A stretch of 35,576 nucleotides of DNA from Acidimicrobiaceae bacterium (GCA_003134515.1 PLBM01000102.1:7105-42680), one strand, 5' to 3'; numbered from the stretch's first letter, positions 8,455 to 17,547 are shown. Made by a program: numbers and translations. Notes: generated by a model not told the origin, from the sequence alone.

Positions 8455-9783
8455 TCAGCGGTGACCCACTCGATCTAGTTCACCGAGGATCTCGCGAACT
8501 TTTACCACGACGTCACTGGCTGTGGCGTAGGGCCGGAGTCGTGCGCCGGCACGTCCGTGAAGATGCGCCGCCAGCGCCGCAGCGTTGAGGGGGTCGTGGC
8601 CTCGAGCGACCGTTCCAGCGATAAGCCCCGCCAGGACGTCGCCACTGCCCGCGGTCGCCAAGGCGGCGGTTCCAGAATTGACTACGCGCAGCGCCCCGGC
8701 GGCATTCGCGATGACGGTGGTCGGACCCTTTAACAAGACGATGCATTGGGTTGCTCGAGCGAGTTCTCTCACGGCGTCGAATCGCTTTAATCCCAGGGGC
8801 TGGCCGGTGAGGCGGACGAATTCTCCTTCATGAGGGGTGAGTATCCATGAGCCGTTTCTTGGTGACAGTTTGTCAATCGATGCTCGGTCGAGTCCGTCGG
8901 CGTCGAGTACCACGGGAACCTGCACGTTCGCCATTCGCTCTCGCAACCAGGTCCAAGCGGAAGGTCCGAGACCGGGTCCCGCGACGACGGCTCGACAACG
9001 AGGGTCTACCTCGAGATCTGTCGTGTGAACCACTTCAGGCGGCAAGCGAACGAGCGCTGACACGTCGCCCCGACTGGCGAGGCGAATCATTGACGCGCCG
9101 CCGGCGAGGGCACCGCGCAGCACCAATTCGGCGGCCCCGGGCATCAGCGTCGACCCGGCAAAGGCTTGCAAGGCATGAATCCATTTGTGATCATGTGGGC
9201 CGAGGCGAATGAGCGAACCGAGGTCGTGATCATTGACCAGACCGTCCTCAAAGCTGTTCACGATACCCAATCCCGCGAAGCGGATATCGCCGACATATTC
9301 GGTCGAGGGGCCATCGAGGTGAGCGGGCTTGATCGCGCCGAGGGCGAGCGTGGCGTCGGCGATCATCGGTTCACCGAGCACGGCGCCAGAGTCCGTATCA
9401 ACCCCGGAGGGAAGATCGACGGCCAGGACCAACGTGCCGGAGGTCACCTTAGGAGCAATGAAAGGTCGTGAACAGCCGGTGCCGAAGGCAGCGTCGATCA
9501 CCAGATCGTGCCCGTGAAGCAGGGCCGGGGCTCGGTCCCACTCGACAATTTCGACCCGGGCACCGCGCGACTTCAGCCATCGACTTGCGACTCGTCCGTC
9601 AGCGCCGTTCAGGCCGGGCCCCACGAGGACGGCCACCCGAGCGCCGTAACAAGAGCGCAGCAGTCGTTTCGCCTCGAGACCCACGGCGATGCCCGCGGAT
9701 TCCACCAACGCGTCGACCCCGACTTCTGCGGCGGCGGCGGCGTCAGCTTCGCGCATGGCGGCGTACGTCAGTATGGGGATCAT
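8455..9783 (-). CDS. nnr: Bifunctional NAD(P)HX epimerase/dehydratase
   Basis: 442 aa. The N-terminal YjeF-type epimerase domain (about 1-190) has GPGLNGADGR (55-64), DAAFGTG (97-103) and DLPSGVD (123-129). The C-terminal ribokinase-like dehydratase domain (about 200-440) has LDADGLD (293-299), LTPHEGE (315-321), KGPTTVI and GSGDVLAG (379-386). Together they repair hydrated NADH/NADPH: the epimerase interconverts R and S forms and the dehydratase restores NAD(P)H from the S form using ATP or ADP. The epimerase loop usually reads GNNGGDG; here it is GLNGADG, so epimerase competence is worth checking. The protein is cytoplasmic and stands alone between convergent and divergent neighbours. Confidence 0.93.
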   Translation of the reverse strand: MIPILTYAAMREADAAAAAEVGVDALVESAGIAVGLEAKRLLRSCYGARVAVLVGPGLNGADGRVASRWLKSRGARVEIVEWDRAPALLHGHDLVIDAAFGTGCSRPFIAPKVTSGTLVLAVDLPSGVDTDSGAVLGEPMIADATLALGAIKPAHLDGPSTEYVGDIRFAGLGIVNSFEDGLVNDHDLGSLIRLGPHDHKWIHALQAFAGSTLMPGAAELVLRGALAGGASMIRLASRGDVSALVRLPPEVVHTTDLEVDPRCRAVVAGPGLGPSAWTWLRERMANVQVPVVLDADGLDRASIDKLSPRNGSWILTPHEGEFVRLTGQPLGLKRFDAVRELARATQCIVLLKGPTTVIANAAGALRVVNSGTAALATAGSGDVLAGLIAGTVARGHDPLNAAALAAHLHGRAGARLRPYATASDVVVKVREILGELDRVGHR

Positions 9784-9922
9784 TCGCCGTCTCGAATCAT
9801 GGTCGCCGTGACCCTCACCTTACTGTCGCCGGTCTCAGCTCGTCAGAGGAGCATCGCGTGACGTCGTTGACTGGTGGGCCAACGCATTGCCTCGTGGTGT
9901 GACGTCAACTTGGCCGCGCGCA

Positions 9923-9960
9923 GCACAACGCCCCGCCCAATATTGGGCGGGGCGTTGTGC
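9923..9960. terminator. 38-bp perfect palindrome, livK terminator
   Basis: Arms 9923-9941 and 9942-9960 are perfect 19-base reverse complements (GCACAACG through CCCAAT), with no unpaired loop in the DNA form. It begins 16 bases past the stop of the leftward livK gene. It lacks a U-tract, but the GC-rich stem and position fit transcription termination for the liv operon. The 192-base gap 9784-9975 holds no gene. Confidence 0.7.
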
Positions 9961-9975
9961 CTTAGCGGATTGGCG

Positions 9976-11343
9976 TTACTTCAACCAACTCGGAATCGGG
10001 TTGATGATGAAGTGCGAGGTAACCGTGATTGGTGACGACTTCGTACCCCCAGTGGTGAACACGGTGTGGCTCAACTCGAGGGCCTTGAATGGTACCTTTC
10101 CACCGTTATAGGCGATGATGGCGATGGCGCCGCCCTGCATGCCCTGGTGATTGGTTTTCGAGTACTTCAAAGGCGTAATCGAGGGCGTGGCGAACGTTGT
10201 CGACAACATTGACTTTACAATGCCCGCTCGAGTCACGTTCTTACCTTCAGCTTTGAGCGCCTCGACGAACGCCACAGCCCAGCCAGCGCCGTAGAACTCG
10301 TTACCGGTCAACGGCGACGTTGCCGTGAGGCCGGGGAAGTACGACGCGTCAGCCGTATCGGCGCGCAGTACCTTGCGCACCCACGGGACCCAAGGGTCAG
10401 AGGTGGTGGTGATCTCGGGGAAGTAGTCGGTCGTGATCGCCGATGCTTCACTCGCGTTGTTCACCAGGTCGGGCGCCGAACCCACCGAAGAGATGATCCA
10501 CTTCGGCGAGTACCCAAAGGCCTTCGCTATCGTTAAGAACCCATTGGTGAAGCCCGGCACCGCGTCGAGCACGACCACTTGGACGCCGTTCTTCTGAAGC
10601 GTGCCGATGTCGGCAATGAGGTCAGCGGACGAGCCGGTGATGCCGTCGGCTGCGTTGTAGGTCAGGGTGTTGGCCGGGAGAAGGTTGAGGCCTCCGTCTT
10701 GTAGACCGAGCAATCCGTTAGTCCCGAAGTCGTCATTCTGTCCGATGAAGCCAATCGTCTGGCCGACGTCGTTGGCCTTGATGTACTTGGCGAAAATCTT
10801 GCCCTCGGCGACGTAGCTGGGTTGATAGCCAAAGAGACTGGGATACTTTGAAGGCTGGTTCCAGTCAATCGAACCGGAGTTGACGAATAACTGAGGTACG
10901 CCATTGGTCTTCAGGTAGCTAAGAACGCTATCTTGGGCCGCCGTACCGAGTGAGCCGACCGTCGCAAAAACGTGATCTTGCGCGACAAGAACCTGGGTTT
11001 GGCTGAGCGTGGTGACGCTGGCGCCCGCCGTGCAACCGAGACCGTACGCCGCAAGGTTGTAGCAGTCGTCAAGGCGAATGAACTTAATCTTGCGCCCGTT
11101 GACACCGCCATGCTTGTTGACCCACGTAAAGACGGCGTTCGCGGCGGCCGAAACCGGGGCGTAAGTCGCCGCCAGACCCGAGAGCGGTACCGTGGCGCCG
11201 ATCGTGATGCTGTTAGCGGTCACGCCGGGCGTGGAGTTGGCAGCGTTGGCGCTGCCAGTAAGTAGACCCGTTGACACCATTCCGAGCGCAAGCGCCGAAA
11301 CGGAGAGCAACGTCATTGTGCGTCGTAAACGACCTTTAAACAT
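9976..11343 (-). CDS. livK: Branched-chain amino-acid-type ABC transporter, substrate-binding protein
   Basis: 455 aa periplasmic-binding-fold (Peripla_BP_6, type I) protein. The signal peptide is clear: basic start MFKGRLRR, hydrophobic core 10-30 and a likely SPase I site after SANA (34). No lipobox Cys is present, which is unusual for a Gram-positive binding protein, where most are lipoproteins. The mature protein starts with an ITIGATVPLSG strand typical of LivJ/LivK. The start is supported by GGGAG seven bases upstream. It is the last gene of the leftward livG-F-H-M-K cluster and is followed by the strong palindrome. The substrate may be a branched-chain amino acid, an amide, urea or an aromatic acid; sequence alone does not tell. 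Confidence 0.9.
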   Translation of the reverse strand: MFKGRLRRTMTLLSVSALALGMVSTGLLTGSANAANSTPGVTANSITIGATVPLSGLAATYAPVSAAANAVFTWVNKHGGVNGRKIKFIRLDDCYNLAAYGLGCTAGASVTTLSQTQVLVAQDHVFATVGSLGTAAQDSVLSYLKTNGVPQLFVNSGSIDWNQPSKYPSLFGYQPSYVAEGKIFAKYIKANDVGQTIGFIGQNDDFGTNGLLGLQDGGLNLLPANTLTYNAADGITGSSADLIADIGTLQKNGVQVVVLDAVPGFTNGFLTIAKAFGYSPKWIISSVGSAPDLVNNASEASAITTDYFPEITTTSDPWVPWVRKVLRADTADASYFPGLTATSPLTGNEFYGAGWAVAFVEALKAEGKNVTRAGIVKSMLSTTFATPSITPLKYSKTNHQGMQGGAIAIIAYNGGKVPFKALELSHTVFTTGGTKSSPITVTSHFIINPIPSWLK

Positions 11344-11383
11344 TGAATTCTCCCTGTGTGAATTTTGAGTTACAACTTCATGC

Positions 11384-12457
11384 CTAATGTACTTCTTTCG
11401 CGGCGGGGGCGAGGGGTCGGGCTCGAAAGAGTCGGCGAAGCGGAGTTTTCAGGCTGACGATGCCTCGGGGGGCGAAGAGCATTGTCACGATGAGTAGGAC
11501 GCTAAAGATCATGCCCTGCATATTCGCGCCCACGTTAGAAGTCGGGTTGACGCCGGTGAGTGAGTTCACATGGGCCACCAGATTGGTGCTGAAGGAGTAG
11601 ATGATGCCGCCGATTACGGCTCCACTGAGGGTACCGATTCCGCCCAGGACCATCAGCGTTAAGAGAGTGATGGACAGTCCGATGGGGAAGGTCTCTGGTC
11701 GAACTGAGGCCTGCAAGAGCGAGTAGAGGGCCCCGCCAATCCCCGCAAAGGCCGCCGAAACGACGAAGGCCGAGGTCCTCGCGCGTGCCAGGTTGACGCC
11801 CATCAACTCCGCGGCGACGTCGTTATCGCGCACTAGGCGCATGGCGCGACCCGTGCGGCTATGAAAGAGATTGGCCATGAAGAAGAACATTACGCCGGCA
11901 ACCACCACGGCGAGATCGGCGCTCCACTGCGCATTGGCGTTAATGGCGGCGTAGGGGCCGCTGAAGAGATGCAAAAACCACTTAGGGGTCACGAGAGAGT
12001 TAAAGAACAGCCCACCTTCGCCGCCAGTCACTGACGAGAAGTTCTGGGCGAGTGGAGTCACGGCCGCCGAAAAGGCCAAGGTCATGCCCGCGAGGTACGG
12101 ACCGCGAAGCCGAGTGGAGGGAATCGCGATGATCAGCCCGCTGATGCCCCCCACCACGAGGGCCAAGATCAAAGTAAAAACGAGCGGCGTCGAAGTGTGG
12201 TGGTGCGCCCAGATTCCCGCTGCGTACGCGCCCACCGCCATGAAGCCCGAGTTGCCCAGCGAGATCTGGCCGCTCCAGCCGGTCAGCCAACTCAGTCCCA
12301 AGACGACGATGGCGATGGCCGCGCCTCCGGCGAGTTGCGAGTCGGCCACTGGCGGCAAGAAAAACGTGATGACCAGTGTCAGTACCGTCAATGACAACAT
12401 TCCGATGAAACGCGAGTGCGTCGTCTCTTGAGTTCTCAGCGAGCGCCACCAGTCCAT
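11384..12457 (-). CDS. livM: Branched-chain amino-acid-type ABC transporter permease LivM
   Basis: 357 aa inner-membrane permease with about ten hydrophobic helices. The LivM hallmark WLTGWSGQISLGNSGFMAVGAY occupies roughly 57-78. A cytoplasmic loop carries RTGRAMRLVRDNDVAAELMGVN, the coupling-helix region that contacts the ATPases. Its ATG overlaps the livH stop by one base (TAATG), so translation is probably coupled. It pairs with LivH as a heterodimeric pore. Confidence 0.93.
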   Translation of the reverse strand: MDWWRSLRTQETTHSRFIGMLSLTVLTLVITFFLPPVADSQLAGGAAIAIVVLGLSWLTGWSGQISLGNSGFMAVGAYAAGIWAHHHTSTPLVFTLILALVVGGISGLIIAIPSTRLRGPYLAGMTLAFSAAVTPLAQNFSSVTGGEGGLFFNSLVTPKWFLHLFSGPYAAINANAQWSADLAVVVAGVMFFFMANLFHSRTGRAMRLVRDNDVAAELMGVNLARARTSAFVVSAAFAGIGGALYSLLQASVRPETFPIGLSITLLTLMVLGGIGTLSGAVIGGIIYSFSTNLVAHVNSLTGVNPTSNVGANMQGMIFSVLLIVTMLFAPRGIVSLKTPLRRLFRARPLAPAAKEVH

Positions 12458-13353
12458 TACACCCTCCGAATGGTGTTCTTGGTAAAGAGACCCTGGGGGC
12501 GAATCATGAGCGCGATAACCAAAATAATGATGCCGCCCAGCGGCGCAACGTCGGGCGACCAGTAGGCCACAATGAACTGTTCGGTGAGTCCAATGATGAG
12601 TCCACCCGCGACCGCGCCGAGTGGCGATTCCAGTCCGCCCACGGCGGCGGCGATGAAACTCGCGACAAAGATTCCGTCCATGTTGGCGGGAAAGAGTCCA
12701 AAGTTCCCCGACGCGATGATGACCGCGGCGATGGCCCCAACGCCTGCTGACAAGGTCCAGCCAATGGTTAGCATTCGGCTCACTCGCACACCGAGCAACC
12801 GAGAAACTTCCGGGGCGAGAGCGGACGCGCGAAGTTGAAGACCTAATTTGGTGAAACGAAAGAGTGCAGCGACGGACAACATGATGCCCATCGCGAGAAC
12901 AATCTGAAAGATGACAAAGGATGAGAGGAAGACCAAGTGACCGTTGGATTTAAAGTAAATCTGCGAGAAAGGTTCGGCAATATTGCGCGTCGTACTCGTC
13001 CATATCGCAGCGGCTAGCGCTTCAAGAAATCCGAGAAACCCGATCATGACGACGATGGGATTGATTTCGGGCTTACCGTACAGCGGTCGAATCAGCACCC
13101 GTTCGGTGACGCCACCCAACGTCATTCCCACTACCACTGAGATAATCACGCACCACCAGTATCCGATACCTCGATCGATCTCAGTCATGCCGATATAGGT
13201 AGCAATCATCGCCATCGCGCCTTGAGCAAAATTCAAAACGTGGGTCGATTGCCAGATGATGACGAGGCTGAGCGCGACAAGGGAGTAGATGATCCCTTGA
13301 GCGAATCCCGCAAAAATGTTGTGCATGAGAGGTGACGACAGGAACACGCTCAT
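12457..13353 (-). CDS. livH: Branched-chain amino-acid-type ABC transporter permease LivH
   Basis: 298 aa, about eight hydrophobic segments. LivH-type features include the N-terminal GFAQGIIYSLVALSLVIIW segment, NFAQGAMAMIATYIG, and the loop LGLQLRASALAPEVSRLLGV that forms the ATPase-coupling helix. The start codon overlaps the livF stop by four bases (ATGA), and its own stop overlaps the livM start. It forms the membrane channel with LivM. Confidence 0.93.
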   Translation of the reverse strand: MSVFLSSPLMHNIFAGFAQGIIYSLVALSLVIIWQSTHVLNFAQGAMAMIATYIGMTEIDRGIGYWWCVIISVVVGMTLGGVTERVLIRPLYGKPEINPIVVMIGFLGFLEALAAAIWTSTTRNIAEPFSQIYFKSNGHLVFLSSFVIFQIVLAMGIMLSVAALFRFTKLGLQLRASALAPEVSRLLGVRVSRMLTIGWTLSAGVGAIAAVIIASGNFGLFPANMDGIFVASFIAAAVGGLESPLGAVAGGLIIGLTEQFIVAYWSPDVAPLGGIIILVIALMIRPQGLFTKNTIRRV

Positions 13354-14060
13354 GTCACCACGACCCCTAAGTAGTAACGGCGCAGATCCTCGTCATCAGC
13401 GACCGAAGAGGCGTCACCGATGGCGACGACCGATCCGAGGTGCAAGACTAGGGCCTGGTGGGCGATGCGCAAAGCACTCTTGGCGTTTTGTTCCACCAGA
13501 ATGACCGTGAGACTTTGGGTTTCACAAAGCTTTCGAATGGCCTTCATCAGTTGTGACGTCACTTGTGGCGCGAGACCCAGGGAGGGTTCATCGAGTAGCA
13601 GGACTCGCGGTTTGGCGATGAGGGCGCGCGCCATGGCGAGCATCTGTCGCTCACCACCCGAGAGGGTTGCGCAGTATTTTCTTCGGCGCTCGCCCAGAAC
13701 GGGAAAACGTGCGTACTGCTCTTCGAGTCCTTCGTTCAGATTCACTTTGCTCGAAAGCGCGCCGAGTCGAAGGTTCTGTTCGACGGTCAGCTCTTCGATG
13801 ACGCCGCGACCTTCGGGCACGTGACCCACGCCAAGACGCGCGATATTCTCCGTGGCCATGCCCACGAGGGCAACGTCGTCCAGATGGATGGTGCCGCTCT
13901 GGGGCGAAACGAGTCCGGAAATGGTACGAAGCAGAGTGGTTTTCCCAGCCCCGTTGGCACCCAACACCGCGGTGATCTGGCCCGTCGGTGCCTCAAAACT
14001 GACATTGCGCAGTGCCTTGACGGCGCCGAAGTTGACCGACAGGCCCTCGACGCGAATCAC
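13350..14060 (-). CDS. livF: Branched-chain amino-acid-type ABC transporter ATPase LivF
   Basis: 236 aa cytoplasmic ATPase of the LivF type. Walker A is GANGAGKT (34-41), the ABC signature LSGGERQMLAMARAL starts at 133, and Walker B is VLLLDEP (153-159) followed by SLGLAP as usual in LivF. The segment GVGHVPEGRGVIEELTVEQN is typical of this subfamily. The start codon overlaps the livG stop (ATGA). It would form a heterodimer with LivG. Confidence 0.94.
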   Translation of the reverse strand: MIRVEGLSVNFGAVKALRNVSFEAPTGQITAVLGANGAGKTTLLRTISGLVSPQSGTIHLDDVALVGMATENIARLGVGHVPEGRGVIEELTVEQNLRLGALSSKVNLNEGLEEQYARFPVLGERRRKYCATLSGGERQMLAMARALIAKPRVLLLDEPSLGLAPQVTSQLMKAIRKLCETQSLTVILVEQNAKSALRIAHQALVLHLGSVVAIGDASSVADDEDLRRYYLGVVVT

Positions 14061-14836
14061 TCGTCAATTCCTAAGTAGGCCGCGAGGACGTCAGGATTGT
14101 TACTGATCTCGCTCGGCGAACCCTGGGCGATGACCTGACCAAAGTTCAACACGACGAGTTGATGGACGAGCTGCATGACGAAGTCCATGTTGTGTTCAAC
14201 TAGTAACACGCTCATTGAGTCGTGTAGTTCCGTGATGAGTTGAATAAAGTCTTCGAGCTCATTCTCGTCGAGACCCGACGCCGGTTCGTCCAACATCAAC
14301 AACACGGGTCGCTCCATTAAGGCTCGCGCGATGGAGACCTTCTTGGCGATGCCGTAGGGGATGCCGCTGGGCAACGCGCCCGCGAACCTGGCGACGCCCA
14401 GTCGTTCGAGTTGACCCATCGCCTCATCGCGCAGGGCGCGCTCGTGTCGCGTTCCCGAAGGCTGACCGACCAGCGAACTCCACAGGCCCCCGCCGGGCCG
14501 ACTCTGTGCTCCCGCCATGACATTTTCGAGAACGCTCATATGGCTGAAGAGCCCGACCCCTTGAAGGGTGCGCGCGATCCCCGCTTTGGCCAATTGGGGA
14601 GGCTTTAAATGGCTCCGACCTAACTGGGGAAACGTCACCGATCCCGACGTCGGTTTTTGGAAGCCGCAGGCGACGTTGAAGGCAGTCGTCTTGCCGGCGC
14701 CGTTCGGACCGATGAGGCCGACAATCTCGTTTTCACCGACGTGAAAGGAAACGTCACTGAGGGCGAGCAGACCGCCAAAGTTCACGGACACGTGTTCGAA
14801 CTCGAGGGTGAACCGGCGTGTGTCCGTGTCGGTCAT
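14057..14836 (-). CDS. livG: Branched-chain amino-acid-type ABC transporter ATPase LivG
   Basis: 259 aa from the ATG at 14836, chosen because GGAG lies four bases upstream; an in-frame GTG at 14869 has no ribosome-binding site. Walker A is GPNGAGKT (43-50) and Walker B VLLMLDEP (178-185). The signature region is atypical: LPSGIPYGIAKKVSIARAL instead of LSGGQ; LivG proteins commonly have LPYG-like versions. It is the first gene of the five-gene liv cluster, about 100 bases downstream of mscL on the same strand. Confidence 0.92.
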   Translation of the reverse strand: MTDTDTRRFTLEFEHVSVNFGGLLALSDVSFHVGENEIVGLIGPNGAGKTTAFNVACGFQKPTSGSVTFPQLGRSHLKPPQLAKAGIARTLQGVGLFSHMSVLENVMAGAQSRPGGGLWSSLVGQPSGTRHERALRDEAMGQLERLGVARFAGALPSGIPYGIAKKVSIARALMERPVLLMLDEPASGLDENELEDFIQLITELHDSMSVLLVEHNMDFVMQLVHQLVVLNFGQVIAQGSPSEISNNPDVLAAYLGIDE

Positions 14837-14937
14837 CGCGCTCCAAACTAGCCCGAAGTCGAGAGACACATCGTGTGCCTGCCTTGTAACTCACGACGGC
14901 CTAAGTGAATTTTAGTGTTCGCGCGTATCTTCACGGG

Positions 14938-15357
14938 CTACGAGACCACGCAAGCGCAGTAGCGACACCTGGTGGCAGCGAGCGGCAGATCGGACGAGAG
15001 ACACTCGGGACAGGTCTTCGTCGGTGGCGTCGTCTCGGGGCCGCCAAAGACGGTCGTGCCTTGACGGGCCATGTAGGAGCGGTACGGCACGACGAGTACG
15101 AAGTAGATGACGGACATAAAGACAGCGAAATAGATGATGGCGGAGATGAAGTCGCCCAGGTCAATGAAGTGTCCATTGAGTGTCCAACCGAGCCCCGGTT
15201 TGCCGGAGGCATTTCCCGCCAGGGCGTTGATCAAGGGCGACACGATATCGCCGGTAAACGCTTTGATGAGGTTGCTAAAGGCGAGCGCGACGACCAGTCC
15301 CACCGCAATGACGATTAGCTCTCCTCGCATAAGGAAGTTCCTGAATCCCCGAAACAC
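14938..15357 (-). CDS. mscL: MscL-type mechanosensitive channel with C-terminal zinc ribbon
   Basis: 139 aa from the GTG at 15357. This start is chosen because AAAGGGG (15362-15368) sits four bases upstream and the protein then begins MFRGFRNFLMRGELIVIAVG, the normal MscL N-terminus. The pore helix (about 11-45) has the small-residue pattern and DIVSPLI motif, and the second helix is at about 70-92. Homopentameric MscL releases solutes on hypo-osmotic shock. Instead of the usual C-terminal helix bundle, the tail (116-134) has Cys116-P-E-Cys119 and Cys131-R-Y-Cys134, a zinc-ribbon-like knuckle. Several Actinobacteria carry MscL with such a tail; its role is unknown. Confidence 0.88.
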   Translation of the reverse strand: MFRGFRNFLMRGELIVIAVGLVVALAFSNLIKAFTGDIVSPLINALAGNASGKPGLGWTLNGHFIDLGDFISAIIYFAVFMSVIYFVLVVPYRSYMARQGTTVFGGPETTPPTKTCPECLSSDLPLAATRCRYCACVVS

Positions 15358-15381
15358 GTTGCCCCTTTTCGATAGATGACA

Positions 15382-15432
15382 CGACTCTAATGAGTCGACG
15401 CGTTCGCGTTCGAGTGCTGGCGGCGGCACTCG
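15382..15432. terminator. Two small hairpins between mutase and mscL genes
   Basis: CGACTC-TAAT-GAGTCG (15382-15397) and CGAGTGC (15411-15417) / GCACTCG (15426-15432) are two perfect hairpins in the 123-base gap downstream of the mutase small subunit. Neither has a U-tract. They may partly terminate the mutase transcript ahead of mscL. Confidence 0.4.
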
Positions 15433-15480
15433 CGAGGGCGCGCGAAGTCTACGGTCGCCTTCTGGCCATTGTCGGCTCGA

Positions 15481-15873
15481 TCAGGCGGACAGAGTGACGA
15501 TGTCCGTAATCGTGCGAACGATCTCCTCGGCGCTCGCGCCGGGCCCAAAGACGGCAGCGATGCCGAGATCTCGCAACTCGTCGAGGTCTTGAGGCGGCAC
15601 AATGCCACCAAGTACCACGGGTATCTCTGAACCGCGCTCGCGCAACGCTTGCACGACGAGAGGTGCCAGCGTCATGTGCGCGCCCGACAACATCGATAAC
15701 CCGACCACGTTCACGTCTTCTTGAATGGCGGCGCTCGCGACGGTCTCGGGAGTTTGAAAGAGACCGGTATAGACAACCTCCATGCCGGCATCTCGAAGCA
15801 GTCGTGCCACTACCTTGATGCCCCGGTCGTGGCCGTCGAGGCCGACTTTGGCGACGAGTACCCGCAGGCTCAT
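15481..15873 (-). CDS. icmB: Acyl-CoA mutase B12-binding subunit (IcmB-type)
   Basis: 130 aa, a stand-alone cobalamin-binding domain. The base-off/His-on motif is present: DGHDRG (14-19, with His16 as the lower cobalt ligand), then LSML (59-62) and the GG of VVLGGIVP. Length and sequence match the small subunits of isobutyryl-CoA mutase and split methylmalonyl-CoA mutases. Its ATG overlaps the large-subunit stop (ATGA), so the two are made together and should assemble as a heterotetramer. Confidence 0.92.
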   Translation of the reverse strand: MSLRVLVAKVGLDGHDRGIKVVARLLRDAGMEVVYTGLFQTPETVASAAIQEDVNVVGLSMLSGAHMTLAPLVVQALRERGSEIPVVLGGIVPPQDLDELRDLGIAAVFGPGASAEEIVRTITDIVTLSA

Positions 15874-17510
15874 AGAGAAGGAACCTCGACGTAGCGTCCA
15901 AAGACGTCGGCGAGCGTCGACATCATCTCACCAACGGTGGCGTACGCCTTGGCGGCGTCGATCAGGGCCGGCATGAGATTGACCGAGGGATTGCTCGCCT
16001 CGAGGCTCAGCCGTGCGAGGGCGTCTCGCACTTGGTTCGCGTCGCGATCGAGACGGACTTTATCGAGACGCGCCCGTTGTTTTCGCTCGTCTTCATTGGT
16101 GATGCGCAACGTCGCCAGATCGTTGTCATCGTTGCCTTCGAGGAAGTCGCTCACGCCCACGATGACGCGCTCGCCGGAGTTAAAGGATCGCTCGAGTTCG
16201 TAGGCCGAATCGGCGATACGTCCCTGAAACCAGTTCTCTTCGATGCCGCGGATGCAACCCTCGAGCATCGAGCCTTCGCCCATCTTGCCAATGAGCCCAA
16301 AGATGAGCTCGGCCTCGCGTTCCATCTCGTCGGTCAGTTCTTCAATGAACCACGAACCACCGAGGGGATCGGCGACGTTGGCCACATTGGTCTCGTGCGC
16401 GATGATCTGTTGAGTGCGAAGCGCGATCCGGGCCGCCTTCTCCGAGGGCAGGGCCAGAGCCTCGTCCATAGAGTTGGTGTGCAACGACTGAGTGCCACCA
16501 AGGACTCCCGCCAACGCCTCAATGGCGGTGCGCGCGATATTGATCTCGGGCTGCTGGGCGGTGAGTGAAACGCCGGCCGTCTGGGTGTGAAAGCGCAGTT
16601 GCCACGATCGCTCGTCCTGGGCGCCGTAGTGCTCTTTCATCCACTTCGCCCACAGTCGACGGGCCGCGCGGTACTTCGCGATCTCTTCGAAGAAGTCGAT
16701 GTGGGCGTTGAAGAAGAAGGAGAGACGCGGGGCCACTTCGTCAACAGTGAGCCCGGCCTCGCGCGCGAGCTCCACGTAGGCAAAACCGTTGGCCAGGGTG
16801 AAGGCGAGCTCTTCGACGGCCGTGGACCCGGCCTCGCGGATGTGATACCCCGATACCGAGATCGAGTTCCACTTGGGCATCTCCGCGGCCGTAAAGGCGA
16901 TGGTGTCGCGCACCAGGCGCATTGACTGGCGGGGTGGAAAGATGAACTCCTTCTGTGCCTGGTACTCCTTCAAGATGTCGTTCTGCAACGTGCCACCAAG
17001 GCGCGCTCGGGCGACGCCCGTCTCTTCGGCCTGGGCGACAAAGAGCGCCAACATCACCGCGGCCGGTGAGTTGATGGTCATCGAGGTCGTGATGTTCCCC
17101 AGATCGATGCCGGCAAAGAGATCGCGCACGTCGGCCAGAGAGTCGATGGCGACGCCGCATCGCCCGACCTCACCTAATGACATCGGATCGTCCGAGTCCA
17201 GTCCTAACAGCGTGGGCATGTCGAAAGCCGTCGAAAGACCCGTGCCCCCGGAGCGAATGATCTCTCGAAACCGGGCGTTGGTGTCGGTCGCGATGCCAAA
17301 GCCCGCGAACATTCGCATCGTCCAGAGTTTGGTGCGGTACATCGAGGCGTGCACCCCTCGGGTGTAGGGGTACAGTCCGGGGAACTCCCCGTCGCTCGGA
17401 CCATAGACCGGGGCTAAGGGGATGCCCGACATCGTCGCGAACCTCCCCGATCGCAACGATTCTTCGTTGAAAAGTCGGCGCCAGCGCTCTTGAGCATTTT
17501 CACTAGCCAC
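15870..17510 (-). CDS. icmA: Acyl-CoA mutase large subunit, isobutyryl-CoA mutase type
   Basis: 546 aa TIM-barrel subunit of a B12-dependent acyl-CoA mutase. The start is the GTG at 17510 because a perfect AGGAGG (17518-17523) lies seven bases upstream; a longer frame reaching 17639 is not needed. Specificity positions are of the isobutyryl-CoA mutase type: Phe68 in MRMFAGFG (Tyr in methylmalonyl-CoA mutase) and Gln186 in KEYQAQKEF (Arg in methylmalonyl-CoA mutase), with the same 118-residue spacing. Other landmarks are [37 protein letters not shown] and [19 protein letters not shown]. It should interconvert isobutyryl- and n-butyryl-CoA, or a similar uncharged branched acyl-CoA such as pivalyl/isovaleryl. 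No MeaB-type G-protein chaperone gene is in the window. Confidence 0.9.
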   Translation of the reverse strand: MASENAQERWRRLFNEESLRSGRFATMSGIPLAPVYGPSDGEFPGLYPYTRGVHASMYRTKLWTMRMFAGFGIATDTNARFREIIRSGGTGLSTAFDMPTLLGLDSDDPMSLGEVGRCGVAIDSLADVRDLFAGIDLGNITTSMTINSPAAVMLALFVAQAEETGVARARLGGTLQNDILKEYQAQKEFIFPPRQSMRLVRDTIAFTAAEMPKWNSISVSGYHIREAGSTAVEELAFTLANGFAYVELAREAGLTVDEVAPRLSFFFNAHIDFFEEIAKYRAARRLWAKWMKEHYGAQDERSWQLRFHTQTAGVSLTAQQPEINIARTAIEALAGVLGGTQSLHTNSMDEALALPSEKAARIALRTQQIIAHETNVANVADPLGGSWFIEELTDEMEREAELIFGLIGKMGEGSMLEGCIRGIEENWFQGRIADSAYELERSFNSGERVIVGVSDFLEGNDDNDLATLRITNEDERKQRARLDKVRLDRDANQVRDALARLSLEASNPSVNLMPALIDAAKAYATVGEMMSTLADVFGRYVEVPSL

Positions 17511-17547
17511 GTGGTCACCTCCTCGCCTGAGACTTCGGTCAGGTTTC

